From: CAWGYQ01 sp963817395
GTDB taxonomy: Bacteria > Acidobacteriota > Vicinamibacteria > Vicinamibacterales > CAVPJW01
Direction of reading: 5' to 3'
Length of the DNA stretch: 64,000 nucleotides
Assembly: GCA_963817395.1 (NCBI GenBank)
Contig: CAWFOC010000012.1
Location: forward strand, 186,001-250,000
In this document: positions 1 through 9,561 of the stretch, in pieces
Numbering within the stretch: the stretch's first letter is position 1
How the letters are laid out: every line of letters begins with the position of its first letter
Position numbers and translations under genes: made by a program
The notes under the pieces: model-generated
The model's database searches: none
What the model was told of the DNA's origin: nothing
What the model saw: the letters and a program-made list of their open reading frames with translations, nothing else

Positions 1-63
<63 letters not shown>

Positions 64-257
64 CTTCGCTGACCGCCCGCTGCGCGGGCCGGCTCCGGCC
101 GACAAGTCGGCCCGTCCGCGCTCCGCTGACAGCCGCCCGTGAGATTCGACGGGCAAACCCGCGGCGCCGTTACCCTGAATTGCTGGCGTGCCGGCCGAGA
201 CCGGGAGCGTCCGGCGCCGCGCTGGCGTGCCAGCCGAAGCCGCATCGCGGCGATGGC

Positions 258-332
258 TGGAGCGGGAGACGGGGATCGAACCCGCGACCAACAGCTTGGA
301 AGGCTGTGACTCTACCACTGAGTTACTCCCGC
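258..332 (-). tRNA. tRNA-Gly (anticodon TCC)
   Basis: On the minus strand the gene starts GCGGGAGTAACTC at 332 and closes with CTCCCGC, a perfect seven-pair acceptor stem. The anticodon arm CAGCCTTCCAAGCTG presents TCC, which reads GGA/GGG glycine codons. The T-loop GTTCGATCC is canonical. The discriminator base is T at 261 and the 3' CCA is encoded (258-260). Second from last in the array; open reading frames over it are accidental. Confidence 0.95.
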
Positions 333-566
333 CTTCGTTTCGCTTCGCTCAACTTCGGCGCGGCCGGCCCGCGATGCTTCCGCGCTCATTTCGGCGTAGC
401 CCGCCTCCCGACATTCGCCGCCGCTCACCTTCGGCGCGGCCAGCCGCCGCGCTGCTCTCACCCACGCCGTCCGACTGCGCCGCACGCTCCCGCGAGCAGG
501 CTGGCCTCCAACCCGACCGACACGCCGCGTTCGAGCTCCCCCGACGGGCCCAGGCGCGCGGAAGGC

Positions 567-653
567 TGGTGGCGAGGGGAGGATTCGAACCTCCGAAGCC
601 ACTGGGGCGACAGATTTACAGTCTGTTGCGTTTGACCGCTCCGCAACCTCGCC
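567..653 (-). tRNA. tRNA-Tyr (anticodon GTA), with long variable arm
   Basis: On the minus strand the acceptor stem GGCGAGG (from 653) pairs with CCTCGCC. The anticodon loop sits in ACAGACTGTAAATCTGT and gives GTA for tyrosine. A long class II variable arm follows, as expected for bacterial tRNA-Tyr, and then a standard T-arm GGTTCGAATCC. The discriminator is A (570) and CCA is encoded (567-569). It sits between tRNA-Thr(TGT) and tRNA-Gly with spacers of 120 to 240 bases, longer than in compact arrays. Confidence 0.95.
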
Positions 654-773
654 AGATACCACGTTCGGGGCGCAGCCGTCTCTCAGAGGCATCCGCGCTG
701 CGGCCATTTCGTTCAACTGTGCTGGATTCAGTCGAGCTTCGGCGTCAACCCTTGCAGATTCGCGCCCGATTTG

Positions 774-850
774 TGGAGCTGGCGAAGGGATTTGAACCCC
801 CGACCCGCTGATTACAAATCAGCTGCTCTACCGGGCTGAGCTACGCCAGC
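774..850 (-). tRNA. tRNA-Thr (anticodon TGT), first gene of the array
   Basis: The minus-strand gene begins GCTGGCGTAGCTCAG at 850. Its anticodon arm GCTGATTTGTAATCAGC presents TGT for threonine ACA/ACG codons, and the T-arm contains GGTTCAAATCC. The acceptor stem closes with CGCCAGC and the CCA end is encoded (774-776). A good sigma70-type promoter lies directly upstream, so this is probably the 5' end of the transcript carrying all four tRNAs. Confidence 0.95.
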
Positions 851-860
851 CAAAACCCAG

Positions 861-890
861 ATTCTAGCAGAACCTGTGCCAGCGGCGCAA
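861..890 (-). promoter_or_regulatory. Sigma70-type promoter for the tRNA array
   Basis: On the minus strand a -35-like TTGCGC (885-890) is separated by 18 bases from a -10 TAGAAT (861-866), placing the start of transcription near 853, just before tRNA-Thr(TGT). It fills the 40-base gap between the rlmB stop codon and the tRNA array. The hexamers are seen directly; promoter activity is inferred. Confidence 0.6.
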
Positions 891-1634
891 CTATTTGAGT
901 CCCCGCCCCAATCGCTGGCGGACCGCCTCGAACAGCACAATACCCGCGGCCACCGAAACGTTCAGGCTGGCCACGCGGCCCCTCATCGGAATCCGGACGA
1001 GATGGTCACAGTTCTCGCGAACCAGCCGTCGCAAACCGTCGCCTTCGCTGCCCAGAACGAGCGCGGTGGGCAGCGTAAAATCCACTTCATCGTATCGCCT
1101 GGGGGCGTCGGCAGCCAGTCCCACCTTCCACACCCCCAGCTCGCTCAACTGGTCGAGCGCGCGCGCGACGTTGACGACGCTCGCCACCCGGACGTGCGCC
1201 AGCGCGCCCGCCGATGCCCGGGCCGTCGCGGCGTCAAGCGGCGCCGCGCGGCGCGTCTGGCGAATCACCCCGTCGGCGCCGGCCGCATCGACGGCGCGAA
1301 CCACTGCGCCCACGTTGTGCGAGTCCTCGACGCCGTCGAGGACGACGATCAGCGCGGGGTGATCCGGCTCGACGAGATCGCCGACGCCGTAGTCGCCAAC
1401 CCGGACGTCGGCCACCACACCCTGGTGCGGAGCGCCGCGCGCCAGCCGATCGAGCGTCACCGCTTCGACGCGTTCCACCGTGACGCCGTGCTCACCGGCA
1501 AGGCGCTGCACCTCCCGCACGCGCGCGTCATCGCGGTGGCCAACCCGCACCAGATTGACACGGCCCGCGCGCAGGGCCTCGAGAACCGGGTTCAGGCCGC
1601 AGATGACGAGCGTGCCGCGGCGTGATTCAGACAT
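891..1634 (-). CDS. rlmB: 23S rRNA 2'-O-methyltransferase of the TrmH/SpoU family (RlmB-like)
   Basis: About 247 residues from ATG at 1634; an in-frame ATG at 1706 lies inside gltX and was not used. The N-terminal substrate-binding part has GLNPVLEAL. The SPOUT fold carries the three family motifs: the motif 1 region VEDSHNVGAVVRAVDAAG, motif 2 ALVLGSEGDGLRRL and motif 3 IPMRGRVASLNVSVAAGI, which form the knotted SAM site. RlmB methylates G2251 of 23S rRNA; the exact target here is inferred from family likeness. The start overlaps the end of gltX by 8 bases, so the two are translationally coupled. A promoter for the tRNA array begins just after its stop codon. Confidence 0.88.
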   Translation of the reverse strand: MSESRRGTLVICGLNPVLEALRAGRVNLVRVGHRDDARVREVQRLAGEHGVTVERVEAVTLDRLARGAPHQGVVADVRVGDYGVGDLVEPDHPALIVVLDGVEDSHNVGAVVRAVDAAGADGVIRQTRRAAPLDAATARASAGALAHVRVASVVNVARALDQLSELGVWKVGLAADAPRRYDEVDFTLPTALVLGSEGDGLRRLVRENCDHLVRIPMRGRVASLNVSVAAGIVLFEAVRQRLGRGLK

Positions 1635-3130
1635 CTCCCTCACTCGCCAGCACGCGCGCAAACGCCGCCGCGCGCTCCCTGCACCCGACGACAGGCGGCA
1701 GACCATTCGACACCAGCAACTCCGCGCCTCGATCGATCGCGGGCACGGCGAGATCGAGCTCGGGCCCCTCGACCGCTCCGGTGAGTGCGACGCGAATGGG
1801 ATGAAACAGCGCCCGCGCCTTCAGCCCGGTCTGCTGCCGGACAGCCGCCGCCACCGCGCGGAAGCGCTCGCGATCGAGCCGCGGCGCCGACGCCAGCTCA
1901 CGGGCCAGCGCGTCGATCACGGTGCGGCTGCCCGTCTCGCGCACGTCTTCGGCGCCCGGGAGCGCAAGCGTCTGCTCGGGATCGTACTCGAACAGGAATC
2001 GCAGGCGCCGAGGCACCTGATCGAGCCGATCGACCGACTCGGTGACCATGGCCATCGCGCTCGTCAGATAGGACATCCCCTCGGCAGACGGCGACATGCG
2101 GAAGCCGTCCTGACTGAAAAACGGAACCGAGAGCGCGGCAATGCGCGCGGGATCCGCGGCCCGCAGGTAGTGACGATTCACCCAGGCCAGCTTCTCCTCG
2201 TCGAATACACCAGCCGCATGACCGACGGCAGACAGCGAAAAGCGCTCGATCAACGCGTCGACGGAGAGGATCTCGTCGGCGCCGGCCGACCAACCGATGA
2301 GCGCCAGGTAGTTGACCAGCGCTTCGGGCAAATAGCCACGCGCCTTGAACTCGGCGACCGACGTGGCGCCATGACGCTTCGACAGCGGACTGTGATCCGG
2401 ACCGAGCACGAGCGAGAGGTGCGCGAAACGCGGAGGCTCGTAGCCCAGCGCCCGGTAGATCAGGACCTGCCGCGGCGTATTCGAGATGTGATCCTCGCCT
2501 CTCACCACCTCCGTCACCGCCATGAGGGCATCGTCGATCACGACGGCGAAGTTGTAGGCGGGGAAACGGTCCGAGCGCAGGATCACGGGGTCGCCGATGA
2601 CGTCGGTGTGAACGGTGACGCGCCCGCGGACCAGATCGTCGAAACTCACCTCGCCGACGGGCGGGACGCGGAATCGCACCGCGGCGGCCTCACCCGCCGC
2701 CACACGCGCTCGCGCCTCTGAGACGGCCATCATGCGGCACCGTCCCGGAGTAGCGCGGCGCGACTCCTCGTGCGCGCGCCTCATGACGCTCGGCGTCCAG
2801 TTGCTCGGGCGAGCAGAAGCAGTAGTACGCATCGCCCTGCTCGAGCAGTCGATCGGCGTGCCGGTGGTAGAGGTCGAGACGCTCGGACTGCCGGTAGGGC
2901 CCGCGCTCTCCACCGATATCCGGACCCTCGTCCCAGTCGAGCCCCAGCCAGCGCAGATCGTCGTAGATCGACGACTCGGCAGCGGACGAGGACCGCTCGA
3001 CGTCGGTATCCTCGATGCGCAGGATGAATCGTCCGCCCGATCCACGCGCGAGCAGCCAGTTGAAGAGCGCCGTCCGCGCATTGCCGACGTGGAGGTTCCC
3101 GGTGGGACTTGGAGCGAAGCGGACACGCAT
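1627..3130 (-). CDS. gltX: Glutamyl-tRNA synthetase (single-base frameshift near 2740)
   Basis: Class I synthetase charging tRNA-Glu with glutamate. The N-terminal frame starts at 3130 with RFAPSPTGNLHVGNART (HIGH-type signature) and IEDTD. The C-terminal frame carries the GEDHISNTPRQ segment, the KMSKS-type LSKRHGA and a complete anticodon-binding domain. The two halves meet in different frames at YSGT/CRMMAVSEA. Removing one G of the doubled base at 2740-2741 restores a continuous protein of about 500 residues, the usual GltX length. Every expected motif is intact, so a consensus error is likelier than a pseudogene. The stop codon overlaps the rlmB start. Whether it charges only tRNA-Glu or also tRNA-Gln cannot be told here. 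Confidence 0.9.
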
Positions 3131-3172
3131 ATGACGGGCTGCCGGACAGAACGTGATTGTCGGTGAGCGGGG

Positions 3173-4357
3173 TCAGCGTTCGGCGGCGGATCGCAAGAGC
3201 GCAACGGCATGTGCGGCCATGGCTTCGCCGCGACCGATCTCGCCCATCCCTTCGTTGGTCTTGCCCTTCACGCTGACGCAGTCGGTCGCCGTGCCAAGAG
3301 CGTCCGCGAGCCGCTCGCGCATCGCATCGATGTACGGCGCCAGTTTCGGCCGCTCGGCGATGACGACGACGTCGACGTTGTCGACGAGAAATCCACGCTC
3401 GTGCACGAGCTGAACGGCCTGCCGCAGCAGCTCGAGGCTCGACGCGCCCTTCCATCGTGCGTCCGTGTCGGGAAAATGCCGGCCGATATCACCCGCCGCG
3501 GCGGCGCCGAGCACGGCATCCGTGACGGCGTGGCACACGACGTCGGCGTCGGAATGTCCCGCGAGGCCGTGGGAGAACGGCACCAGGATGCCGCCGAGCA
3601 ACAGCGGTCGTCCCTCGACCAGACGGTGCAGATCGTACCCGGTCCCGACGCGGCCGGGCCGGCCGTCGTGAGACGAGACGGCCGAGACGAGGTGGCGCGC
3701 CTGCGCGAGGTCGTCGGCGGTCGTAATCTTCACGTTGCGCGGCTCACCCTCGACGAGACGTACCGCGTGGCCCGCCGACTCGGCCAGCTCCGCCTCGTCG
3801 GTGCCGTGACGTCCGGCGCGTCCGAGCGCGACAGCATCCCGCAGCACGCCGTATCTGAAGGCCTGCGGCGTCTGCGCCAGAAAGATCGTGTCCCGCTGCA
3901 GCGTTTCCCCGACGCGCGAGCGCCCCTTGCCCTCGTGCGCACGCTTCACGGTGTCGCGGGCGGCCAGGGCCGCGACGGCGGCGCCTTCCTCGAGCGCGGC
4001 ATCGATGGTTCGGGCAATCAGGTCGGATGTCGCGAAGGGCCGCGCCGCATCGTGAACTACCACGACATCGGTGTCGGCGCTCACCCGATCGAACGCATTG
4101 GCCACCGAATCCTGCCGCCGCTCACCCCCTGGCGCGAGAACCACCGGGGTTCTTCCCACCGTGATGTAGCGATCGAGCGCGGCTTCCCATTCGATCGGCA
4201 CGGCAATCACGATCTCGTCGATGCGTTCCGACCGATCGAGCACGTCGAGGCTGCGCTGCAGAATCGAGCGGCCGCCGAGATCGAGCAGCTGTTTGGGGAC
4301 AGAGCCACCCATTCGCTGTCCCCGTCCGCCGGCGGCAATGATGGCAACGACTTTCAT
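3173..4357 (-). CDS. ispDF: Bifunctional IspDF: CDP-ME synthase and MECDP synthase
   Basis: 394 residues combining two MEP-pathway enzymes. Residues 1 to about 225 are the IspD cytidylyltransferase, with AAGGRGQRMGG and PKQ for CTP binding, VVVHDAARPF, and FLAQTPQAFR. After a short linker, residues about 233-394 are IspF, with GTGYDLHRL (metal-binding Asp and His), GHSDADV, HFPDTD and KGKTNEGMGEIGRGEA. It therefore makes CDP-methylerythritol and later converts the phosphorylated product into the cyclic diphosphate. IspE, which acts between these two steps, is encoded at 14757-15704 of the same block. gltX follows after 42 bases. Confidence 0.95.
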   Translation of the reverse strand: MKVVAIIAAGGRGQRMGGSVPKQLLDLGGRSILQRSLDVLDRSERIDEIVIAVPIEWEAALDRYITVGRTPVVLAPGGERRQDSVANAFDRVSADTDVVVVHDAARPFATSDLIARTIDAALEEGAAVAALAARDTVKRAHEGKGRSRVGETLQRDTIFLAQTPQAFRYGVLRDAVALGRAGRHGTDEAELAESAGHAVRLVEGEPRNVKITTADDLAQARHLVSAVSSHDGRPGRVGTGYDLHRLVEGRPLLLGGILVPFSHGLAGHSDADVVCHAVTDAVLGAAAAGDIGRHFPDTDARWKGASSLELLRQAVQLVHERGFLVDNVDVVVIAERPKLAPYIDAMRERLADALGTATDCVSVKGKTNEGMGEIGRGEAMAAHAVALLRSAAER

Positions 4358-4374
4358 GGCTCAGCCGCTCCACC

Positions 4375-5010
4375 TCATTGTACAACCCACCTTCCGGTCT
4401 CTCTGCCGCCGGCGAAGCGCGTGACGCGCGCCGAAGTCTTCTCGAGGGCCTCGCGCACCCACGCCTCGCCGAGCGCGCGGGGCGCGAAGATGACGGCCAG
4501 GCTTCGCGTCGTGGCGGCCGTCACGGACGTGCGCAGTGAGTCGGCGCTGGGATTGCCGAACGGGCCCGACGAATCGGCCAGCGTCATCCGGCCGGCCAGG
4601 TTCACCGTGTCCTTCCGGATGCCGGCGTACACCTCGCCGGGCCGTCCCAGGCGAAGCTCGATGGGACCTTCGATCCGCGCGCGATCGTAGAGTCCGTAAG
4701 GGACCTGCAGTTCCAGCGAACACCAGTTGCAGATGTCCACGAGGGTGTTGATCCGAGGCAGCGGCTCGCCGCGCCGCACGCGCCGGAGCAACGCCTCGGA
4801 CGAGGGCCGGGTTCTCGTGGGATCGAGACCCAGGCGATGGTACATGGCGCGGACCAGCGCGCCGTCGGGTGGAGGTGCCGCCCGCACGTTCTGCTCGGCC
4901 TCGGTCATCGCGCGATCGAGATCCTCCAGGCGATCGGCGACCTGCACCTCGTCCGAGGCCAGCGCCCCCAGGATGAGAATGGACTGGAGATCAGCGGCCA
5001 CCTGAATCAT
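4375..5010 (-). CDS. B3/B4 tRNA-binding domain protein
   Basis: 211 residues from an ATG at 5010 that overlaps the plsC stop codon (ATGA). The central and C-terminal part matches the B3/B4 domain found in the phenylalanyl-tRNA synthetase beta chain and in stand-alone proteins: RVRRGEPLPRINTLVD, CNWCSLELQVPYGLYD, and a segment around YAGIRKDTVNLAGR. Free-standing members are thought to act in editing or binding of mischarged tRNA, but the substrate here is unknown. A much longer open frame through plsC exists and was rejected as accidental. The spacing of 17 bases to ispDF suggests one operon. Confidence 0.75.
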   Translation of the reverse strand: MIQVAADLQSILILGALASDEVQVADRLEDLDRAMTEAEQNVRAAPPPDGALVRAMYHRLGLDPTRTRPSSEALLRRVRRGEPLPRINTLVDICNWCSLELQVPYGLYDRARIEGPIELRLGRPGEVYAGIRKDTVNLAGRMTLADSSGPFGNPSADSLRTSVTAATTRSLAVIFAPRALGEAWVREALEKTSARVTRFAGGRETGRWVVQ

Positions 5011-5762
5011 GCAGGCTGCTCCTGTCCATCCACGCCGGAGGCCACGATCGTCCGCACGCGATCGGCGAGCGCACGAGCCTGCTGCACCATCTCGGAGGGC
5101 GCCGCAGGCTGCCCGGCGGGAATCGGGGCGTGCACCAGGAGCCGTACGATGCCGGGCCGCGTGGCGAGCCGGCCCTTCTGCATGACATGGCGGCTTCCTG
5201 AAACGGAGATCGGCACGATCGGCAAGCCGGCTTCTATCGCCAACACGAAGCTGCCGCCCTTGAAGTGACCGACCCGGCCGTCGACGCTCCGGGTTCCTTC
5301 GGGGAATACGATGAGCGACAGCCCCTGTTCGACGAGCCGCGCGGCGTGCCTGAGAATGCCCGCGCGATCGGGGTTGCGGCGATCGACGAGGATGTGTCCC
5401 GTCCGCCGCAGGTGCCACCCGAGAAACGGAAACCGTCCGAGCGATTCCTTCGCGATGATGCGGAGCTGGTAGGGCAGCGCGTCGAAGATCACGGGAATGT
5501 CGTAGATGCTCTGATGGTTCGAGACGAACACGTAGGTCGTCGCCGGCGTCAGCTGCTCGAGGCCTTCGACCGTCACCGCGACGCCCGTGGTCGCCAGGAT
5601 CAGCCACGACCAGGTGCGCGCGCACCAGTGACCGAAGGTCCCGCGGCGATCGACCAGACTCGAGGCCAGCGACAGCGTCCCGAGCACGATCGTGTAGGCC
5701 GCGATCGTGGGGATCAGGAAGAACACCGTCCGCCACCAGTGGAAGGGCGGCAGCGTCACCAC
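5007..5762 (-). CDS. plsC: 1-acyl-sn-glycerol-3-phosphate acyltransferase
   Basis: 251 residues with two N-terminal hydrophobic segments (about 9-31 and 48-64) that anchor it in the inner membrane. Acyltransferase motif I is NHQSIYD (the catalytic His and Asp), motif II surrounds FLGWHLRRTG, and motif III is FPEGTRS. A fourth block, PIVPISVSGS, follows. The family transfers an acyl group to lysophosphatidic acid to make phosphatidic acid. The stop overlaps the start of the B3/B4-domain gene. The start at 5762 lies 38 bases after the PIN-TRAM stop codon. Confidence 0.9.
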   Translation of the reverse strand: MVTLPPFHWWRTVFFLIPTIAAYTIVLGTLSLASSLVDRRGTFGHWCARTWSWLILATTGVAVTVEGLEQLTPATTYVFVSNHQSIYDIPVIFDALPYQLRIIAKESLGRFPFLGWHLRRTGHILVDRRNPDRAGILRHAARLVEQGLSLIVFPEGTRSVDGRVGHFKGGSFVLAIEAGLPIVPISVSGSRHVMQKGRLATRPGIVRLLVHAPIPAGQPAAPSEMVQQARALADRVRTIVASGVDGQEQPA

Positions 5763-5799
5763 CAGGAGGGCACGGGGTGTCCGTCGCGCGGGGCGCCTG

Positions 5800-6874
5800 T
5801 CATGCCTGCGGAATCTGCCGCACGCGACGGGACGAGTCGTCGCGCTCCTTCTCGGCAGGAGTCGGCGACGCCTGGGCCGCGGCCACGGTGGAATCGATGA
5901 AACGGCCGAAGATCATCTTGCCGGCGGTTGTCTGCAGCACGCTGGTCACGACGATGTCGATGGTCTTGCCGATCATGCGGCGCGCATTGTCGACAACGAC
6001 CATCGTGCCGTCGTCGAGATAGGCGACACCCTGGTTGTACTCCTTGCCTTCCTTGAGGATGAACACCTTCATGATCTCGCCGGGCAGCACCACCGGCTTC
6101 AGCGAGTTCGCCAGCTCGTTGATGTTGAGCACCTCGACGCCGCGCAGCTGCGCCACCTTGTTCAGGTTGAAGTCGTTGGTGACGATCTCGCCGTTGAGCG
6201 TGCGGGCCAGCTCGATGAGCTTCAGATCCACCTCTTTGACGTCGGCGAAGTCGGCATCGGAAATCGTCACCTCCACGCCCGACATTTTCTGAATCTTCTG
6301 CAGGATATCCAGGCCGCGCCGGCCGCGATTGCGCTTGAGGGTGTCGGCCGAGTCCGCAATGAGCTGCAGCTCTTTCAGGACGAACTGTGGAATGACGAGG
6401 GTTCCGTCGAGAAAGCCCGTTTCGCACACGTCGGCGATGCGGCCGTCGATGATCACGCTGGTATCGAGAATCTTGTAACGACGCTCGGGCCCGGCGCCGC
6501 GAAACAGGGCCAGCAGGCGCGAAGGCTCGAGCCACTCGCCTCTTTTCGCCCCGATCATGACGCCCAGATAGGGCAACACCAGGATGACGAAGCTGTGCAG
6601 GAACGCGACGCGGCTGTCGCCGGTATCGGCCCAGAACAAGGACGAGCCGATGGTCCTGGCAATCCCCAGGCCGACGCCACCGCCGATCAGGGCGCCGAGC
6701 AGGCTCGTCACGGCGGTCTCGCGGAGACGGCTCTCGAGCACGATGCCGAAGAGCGGCCAGCAGGCCAGCGAAGACGAGATTGCTCAGCAAAGAACCGGGA
6801 ATGGGGCGAAGCAGTACGGCGGCGTACAGGACCGACGCGACGAAAATCAGTCGGATGAGAATGAACCATGCCAT
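5800..6874 (-). CDS. PIN-TRAM membrane protein (YacL family), frameshifted near 6755
   Basis: The N-terminal frame starts with ATG at 6874 (MAWFILIRLIF, with GGGGAG about 10 bases upstream) and encodes hydrophobic helices. The second frame continues with ALIGGGVGLGIA and LHSFVILVLPYLGVMIG, then the PIN domain. That domain shows KILDTSVIIDGRI, the acidic ELQLIADS segment and EIVTNDFNLNKVA, holding the conserved Asp residues of PIN nucleases. A C-terminal TRAM domain (VFILKEGKEYNQGVAYLDDGTMVVV) probably binds RNA. Removing one base near 6755 joins AGLLA to LFGIVLESRLRE. The combined length of about 357 residues and four-helix topology match YacL-like proteins. The RNA substrate is unknown. Confidence 0.85.
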
Positions 6875-6990
6875 GAGGACAGCTCCCCACTTGAGATCCC
6901 GCTGGACGCGGTCGAAGAGCGCGGGCAGCGAGCTATGAAGAATGAAGGGCCGCGGGCGAGCCACACCGGCGGCCGCCGGATTCAGGTAGT

Positions 6991-8364
6991 TTACGTCAGG
7001 AGGACGTCGAGGGCGTCGGTCACCGACCGTGCGCCCATGAGCTCGAAGCCGGGGCCGAGCGCCGCCACGCACGCCTCCACGTTGGCCTGCGGCAGCACGC
7101 AGCGCTCGAATCCCATCTGCACGGCCTCGCGAACTCGCAGAGGCGCCTGTGTGATCGCGCGCACTTCGCCGGCCAGCCCGATCTCGCCGAACACCGCAGT
7201 GTGCGGCTGCACGGCCCGATTCCTGAAGCTCGAGGCGACCGCTGCCACGACGCCCAGATCCGCCGCTGGCTCATCGACCGTCATGCCGCCGGCGATGTTG
7301 AGGAAGACGTCGTCGCCGGCCAGGTTCAGGCCCGCGCGCTTGTCGAGCACGGCGAGCAACAGCGACAGCCGCGCCGGATCGATCCCGCTGGCCATGCGCC
7401 TGGCATTGCCGTAGGTGCTGGCGCTGACGAGCGCCTGTACTTCGACCAGGATCGGCCGCGATCCTTCGACAGTACAAAGGACCGCCGATCCCGGGGCGGA
7501 GGCGGGACGCTCGGAAAGGAACAGCTTGGACGGGTTGGCCACGGGCACGAGCCCGGTGCCCGTCATCTCGAAGACGCCCAACTCGCTGATGGCGCCGAAG
7601 CGGTTCTTGACGGCACGAACGACACGATGAGCATGATGGCGCTCGCCCTCGAAGTACAGCACCGTGTCGACGACGTGCTCGAGCGCCTTGGGGCCGGCGA
7701 GGCTGCCCTCCTTCGTGACGTGACCGACGAGGAACGTCGGCAGGTTCCGCCCCTTGGCCAGGAAGAGCAGCTGCGTGGCCGCTTCGCGGACCTGGCCGAT
7801 GCTCCCTGGCGCCGACTGCAGCTTGAGCGAGAAGACCGTCTGGATGGAATCGATGATCAACAGCGAGGGCGAGAGCCTGACGATTTCCTCGAGGATGCGC
7901 TCGAGGCACGTCTCGGCCAGAAGATACAACGGCGCATCGGCCACGCCGAGTCGCTGGCCGCGCGATTTGATCTGGTGCTCGGACTCTTCGCCCGAGGCAT
8001 AGAGCACCGGGCCGACCGAGCGCGCGAAGTTCGCAGCCGTCTGCAAGAGCAGCGTCGACTTGCCGATGCCCGGCTCGCCACCCAGCAGGACGAGTGAACC
8101 CGGCACCACGCCGCCGCCCAGCACCCGGTCGAACTCGTCCACGCCGGTCGAGAGACGCGCGGCCGCCGCCTGCTCCACCTCGGCGTAGAGCCGCGCCTTG
8201 CTGCCGGTGGCCGAGAGCGTGTAGCGCGAGCTCGTGGCCGGCGCCGGATCGGCGGTGCGCTCTTCGACGAACGTGTTCCAGGCGCTGCAGTCGGGGCACC
8301 GTCCGAGCCACTTCTGCGATTGCGCGCCGCAGGACTGGCAGACGAAGATCGTGGTCCGCTTCAT
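6991..8364 (-). CDS. radA: DNA repair protein RadA (Sms)
   Basis: 457 residues. The N-terminal zinc finger has CQSCG and CPDC pairs (residues about 9-26). The RecA-like core has Walker A GGEPGIGKSTL, Walker B SLLIIDSIQTV, and the RadA signature KNRFG. The C-terminal Lon-like domain shows GGMTVDEPAADLGVVAAVASS. RadA drives branch migration of recombination intermediates as a hexameric ATPase. The ATG at 8364 overlaps the alr stop codon (ATGA), so it is probably co-translated with alr. The downstream gene is the PIN-TRAM protein. Confidence 0.95.
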   Translation of the reverse strand: MKRTTIFVCQSCGAQSQKWLGRCPDCSAWNTFVEERTADPAPATSSRYTLSATGSKARLYAEVEQAAAARLSTGVDEFDRVLGGGVVPGSLVLLGGEPGIGKSTLLLQTAANFARSVGPVLYASGEESEHQIKSRGQRLGVADAPLYLLAETCLERILEEIVRLSPSLLIIDSIQTVFSLKLQSAPGSIGQVREAATQLLFLAKGRNLPTFLVGHVTKEGSLAGPKALEHVVDTVLYFEGERHHAHRVVRAVKNRFGAISELGVFEMTGTGLVPVANPSKLFLSERPASAPGSAVLCTVEGSRPILVEVQALVSASTYGNARRMASGIDPARLSLLLAVLDKRAGLNLAGDDVFLNIAGGMTVDEPAADLGVVAAVASSFRNRAVQPHTAVFGEIGLAGEVRAITQAPLRVREAVQMGFERCVLPQANVEACVAALGPGFELMGARSVTDALDVLLT

Positions 8365-9552
8365 GGCGTCGCCGCTCCCTCATCATAAACACGCTGGATG
8401 CGCGTCCCGATGCGGCAGAGGATCTCGTACGGGATGGTGCCGATTGAGGCGGCCATCTCCCGCACGTCGATGCGCTCGTCATCCTGCGAGCCGATAATCA
8501 CCGCTTCGTCGCCCGGCTCCACCGGAATGCCCGTGACATCGAGCGTGACCATGTCCATCGATACGGCGCCGACGATCGGCGCGCGTCGGCCGCGCACCAG
8601 GACGAATCCACGCCCTGCCAGGCGGACGTCCAGGCCATCGGCGTAGCCGGCGGGGACGACGGCAATGCGAGTTGGACTGGAGGCCACGAACCTGCCTCCA
8701 TACCCGACGATTTCGCCCTGGGCGGACGCCCTTCACCGCCACGACGCGGCTTCGAAGCGACATCGCGGGTGTGAGCTCGAGCGTCGAGGCCAGCGGCGGC
8801 GGCACGATTCCGTAGAGCAGCAGCCCGGGACGGACCAGATCGAGCCAGATGCGCGAGTCGCGCAGCAGCGCGGCACTGTTGGCCGCATGGCGCAGCTTGA
8901 GCGGCACGCCCATCGATTCGAACCAGGCGAGCGCCGCAAGAAAACGCTCGCGCTGTTCACCGAAGAGCTCACTCTCCGCATCATCGGCCGTCGCGAAATG
9001 GGTGTAGACGGCGTCGAGCCTGAGGTGTCGGCTGTCGAGCAGGTCGGGCATCGTCCGGGTCAGGTTGTCGTGACGCAGCCCGAGCCGGTTCATGCCGGTA
9101 TCGATCTTCAGGTGATAGCCGACGGCCCGCGATCGCTTCCTGGCCGCCCGCTCCAGCGCGCGCGCCGCCGACGGCGTGGAGACGGTCGGCGTCAGATCGT
9201 AGTCGAACACCCCTTCGAGGTCGCTCAGGCTGAGCGCGCCGAAGACCAGGATCTCGGCCAGCACTCCCGCCTCACGGAGCACGATGGCTTCTTCGATGTC
9301 GGCGCAGGCCAGCATCGGCGCGCCCTCGTCTTCGAGCGCGCGCGCGATCTGGGCGGCGCCGTGGCCGTATGCGTTGGCCTTGACGACCGGCACGACCTTC
9401 GGCGGGCCCACCCGCGAGCCGGGACGAGGTGCGGCCGTCGAAGCGTCCGGTGAAGCCGCCGATGTCTCGGGCGTGGCGACGAGCGCGGACACGGCGCGAA
9501 AGTTCGATCGAATGGCCTGGAGATCGACGTGGGCGAATGTGGAGCGGATCAC
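8361..9552 (-). CDS. alr: Alanine racemase (single-base frameshift near 8717)
   Basis: PLP enzyme that interconverts L- and D-alanine for peptidoglycan. The first frame carries the cofactor lysine in VVKANAYGHGA, then KIDTGMNRLG and TPAMSLRSRVVAVKGVRPG. The second frame continues with VGYGGRFVASSPTRIAVVPAGYADG, whose tyrosine is the second catalytic base, and GAVSMDM. The frames join if one G of the GGG run at 8716-8718 (CCC on the plus strand) is removed, giving RPGEIVGYGGRF. The joined protein is about 396 residues, slightly above the usual length because of a Ser/Pro-rich insert near residues 27-48. It is normally essential. Confidence 0.9.
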
Positions 9553-9561
9553 GGAGCCCGG

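Noticed and set aside
180..811. Open reading frames of up to 207 residues across the tRNA array
   Set aside because: They run through three tRNA genes and have Arg/Pro/Ser-biased sequence with no family likeness; they are products of high GC.
5011..5736. In-frame upstream extension of the B3/B4-domain gene to 5736
   Set aside because: The extension lies wholly inside plsC in another frame and has shadow composition; the ATG at 5010 has a coupled ATGA junction.
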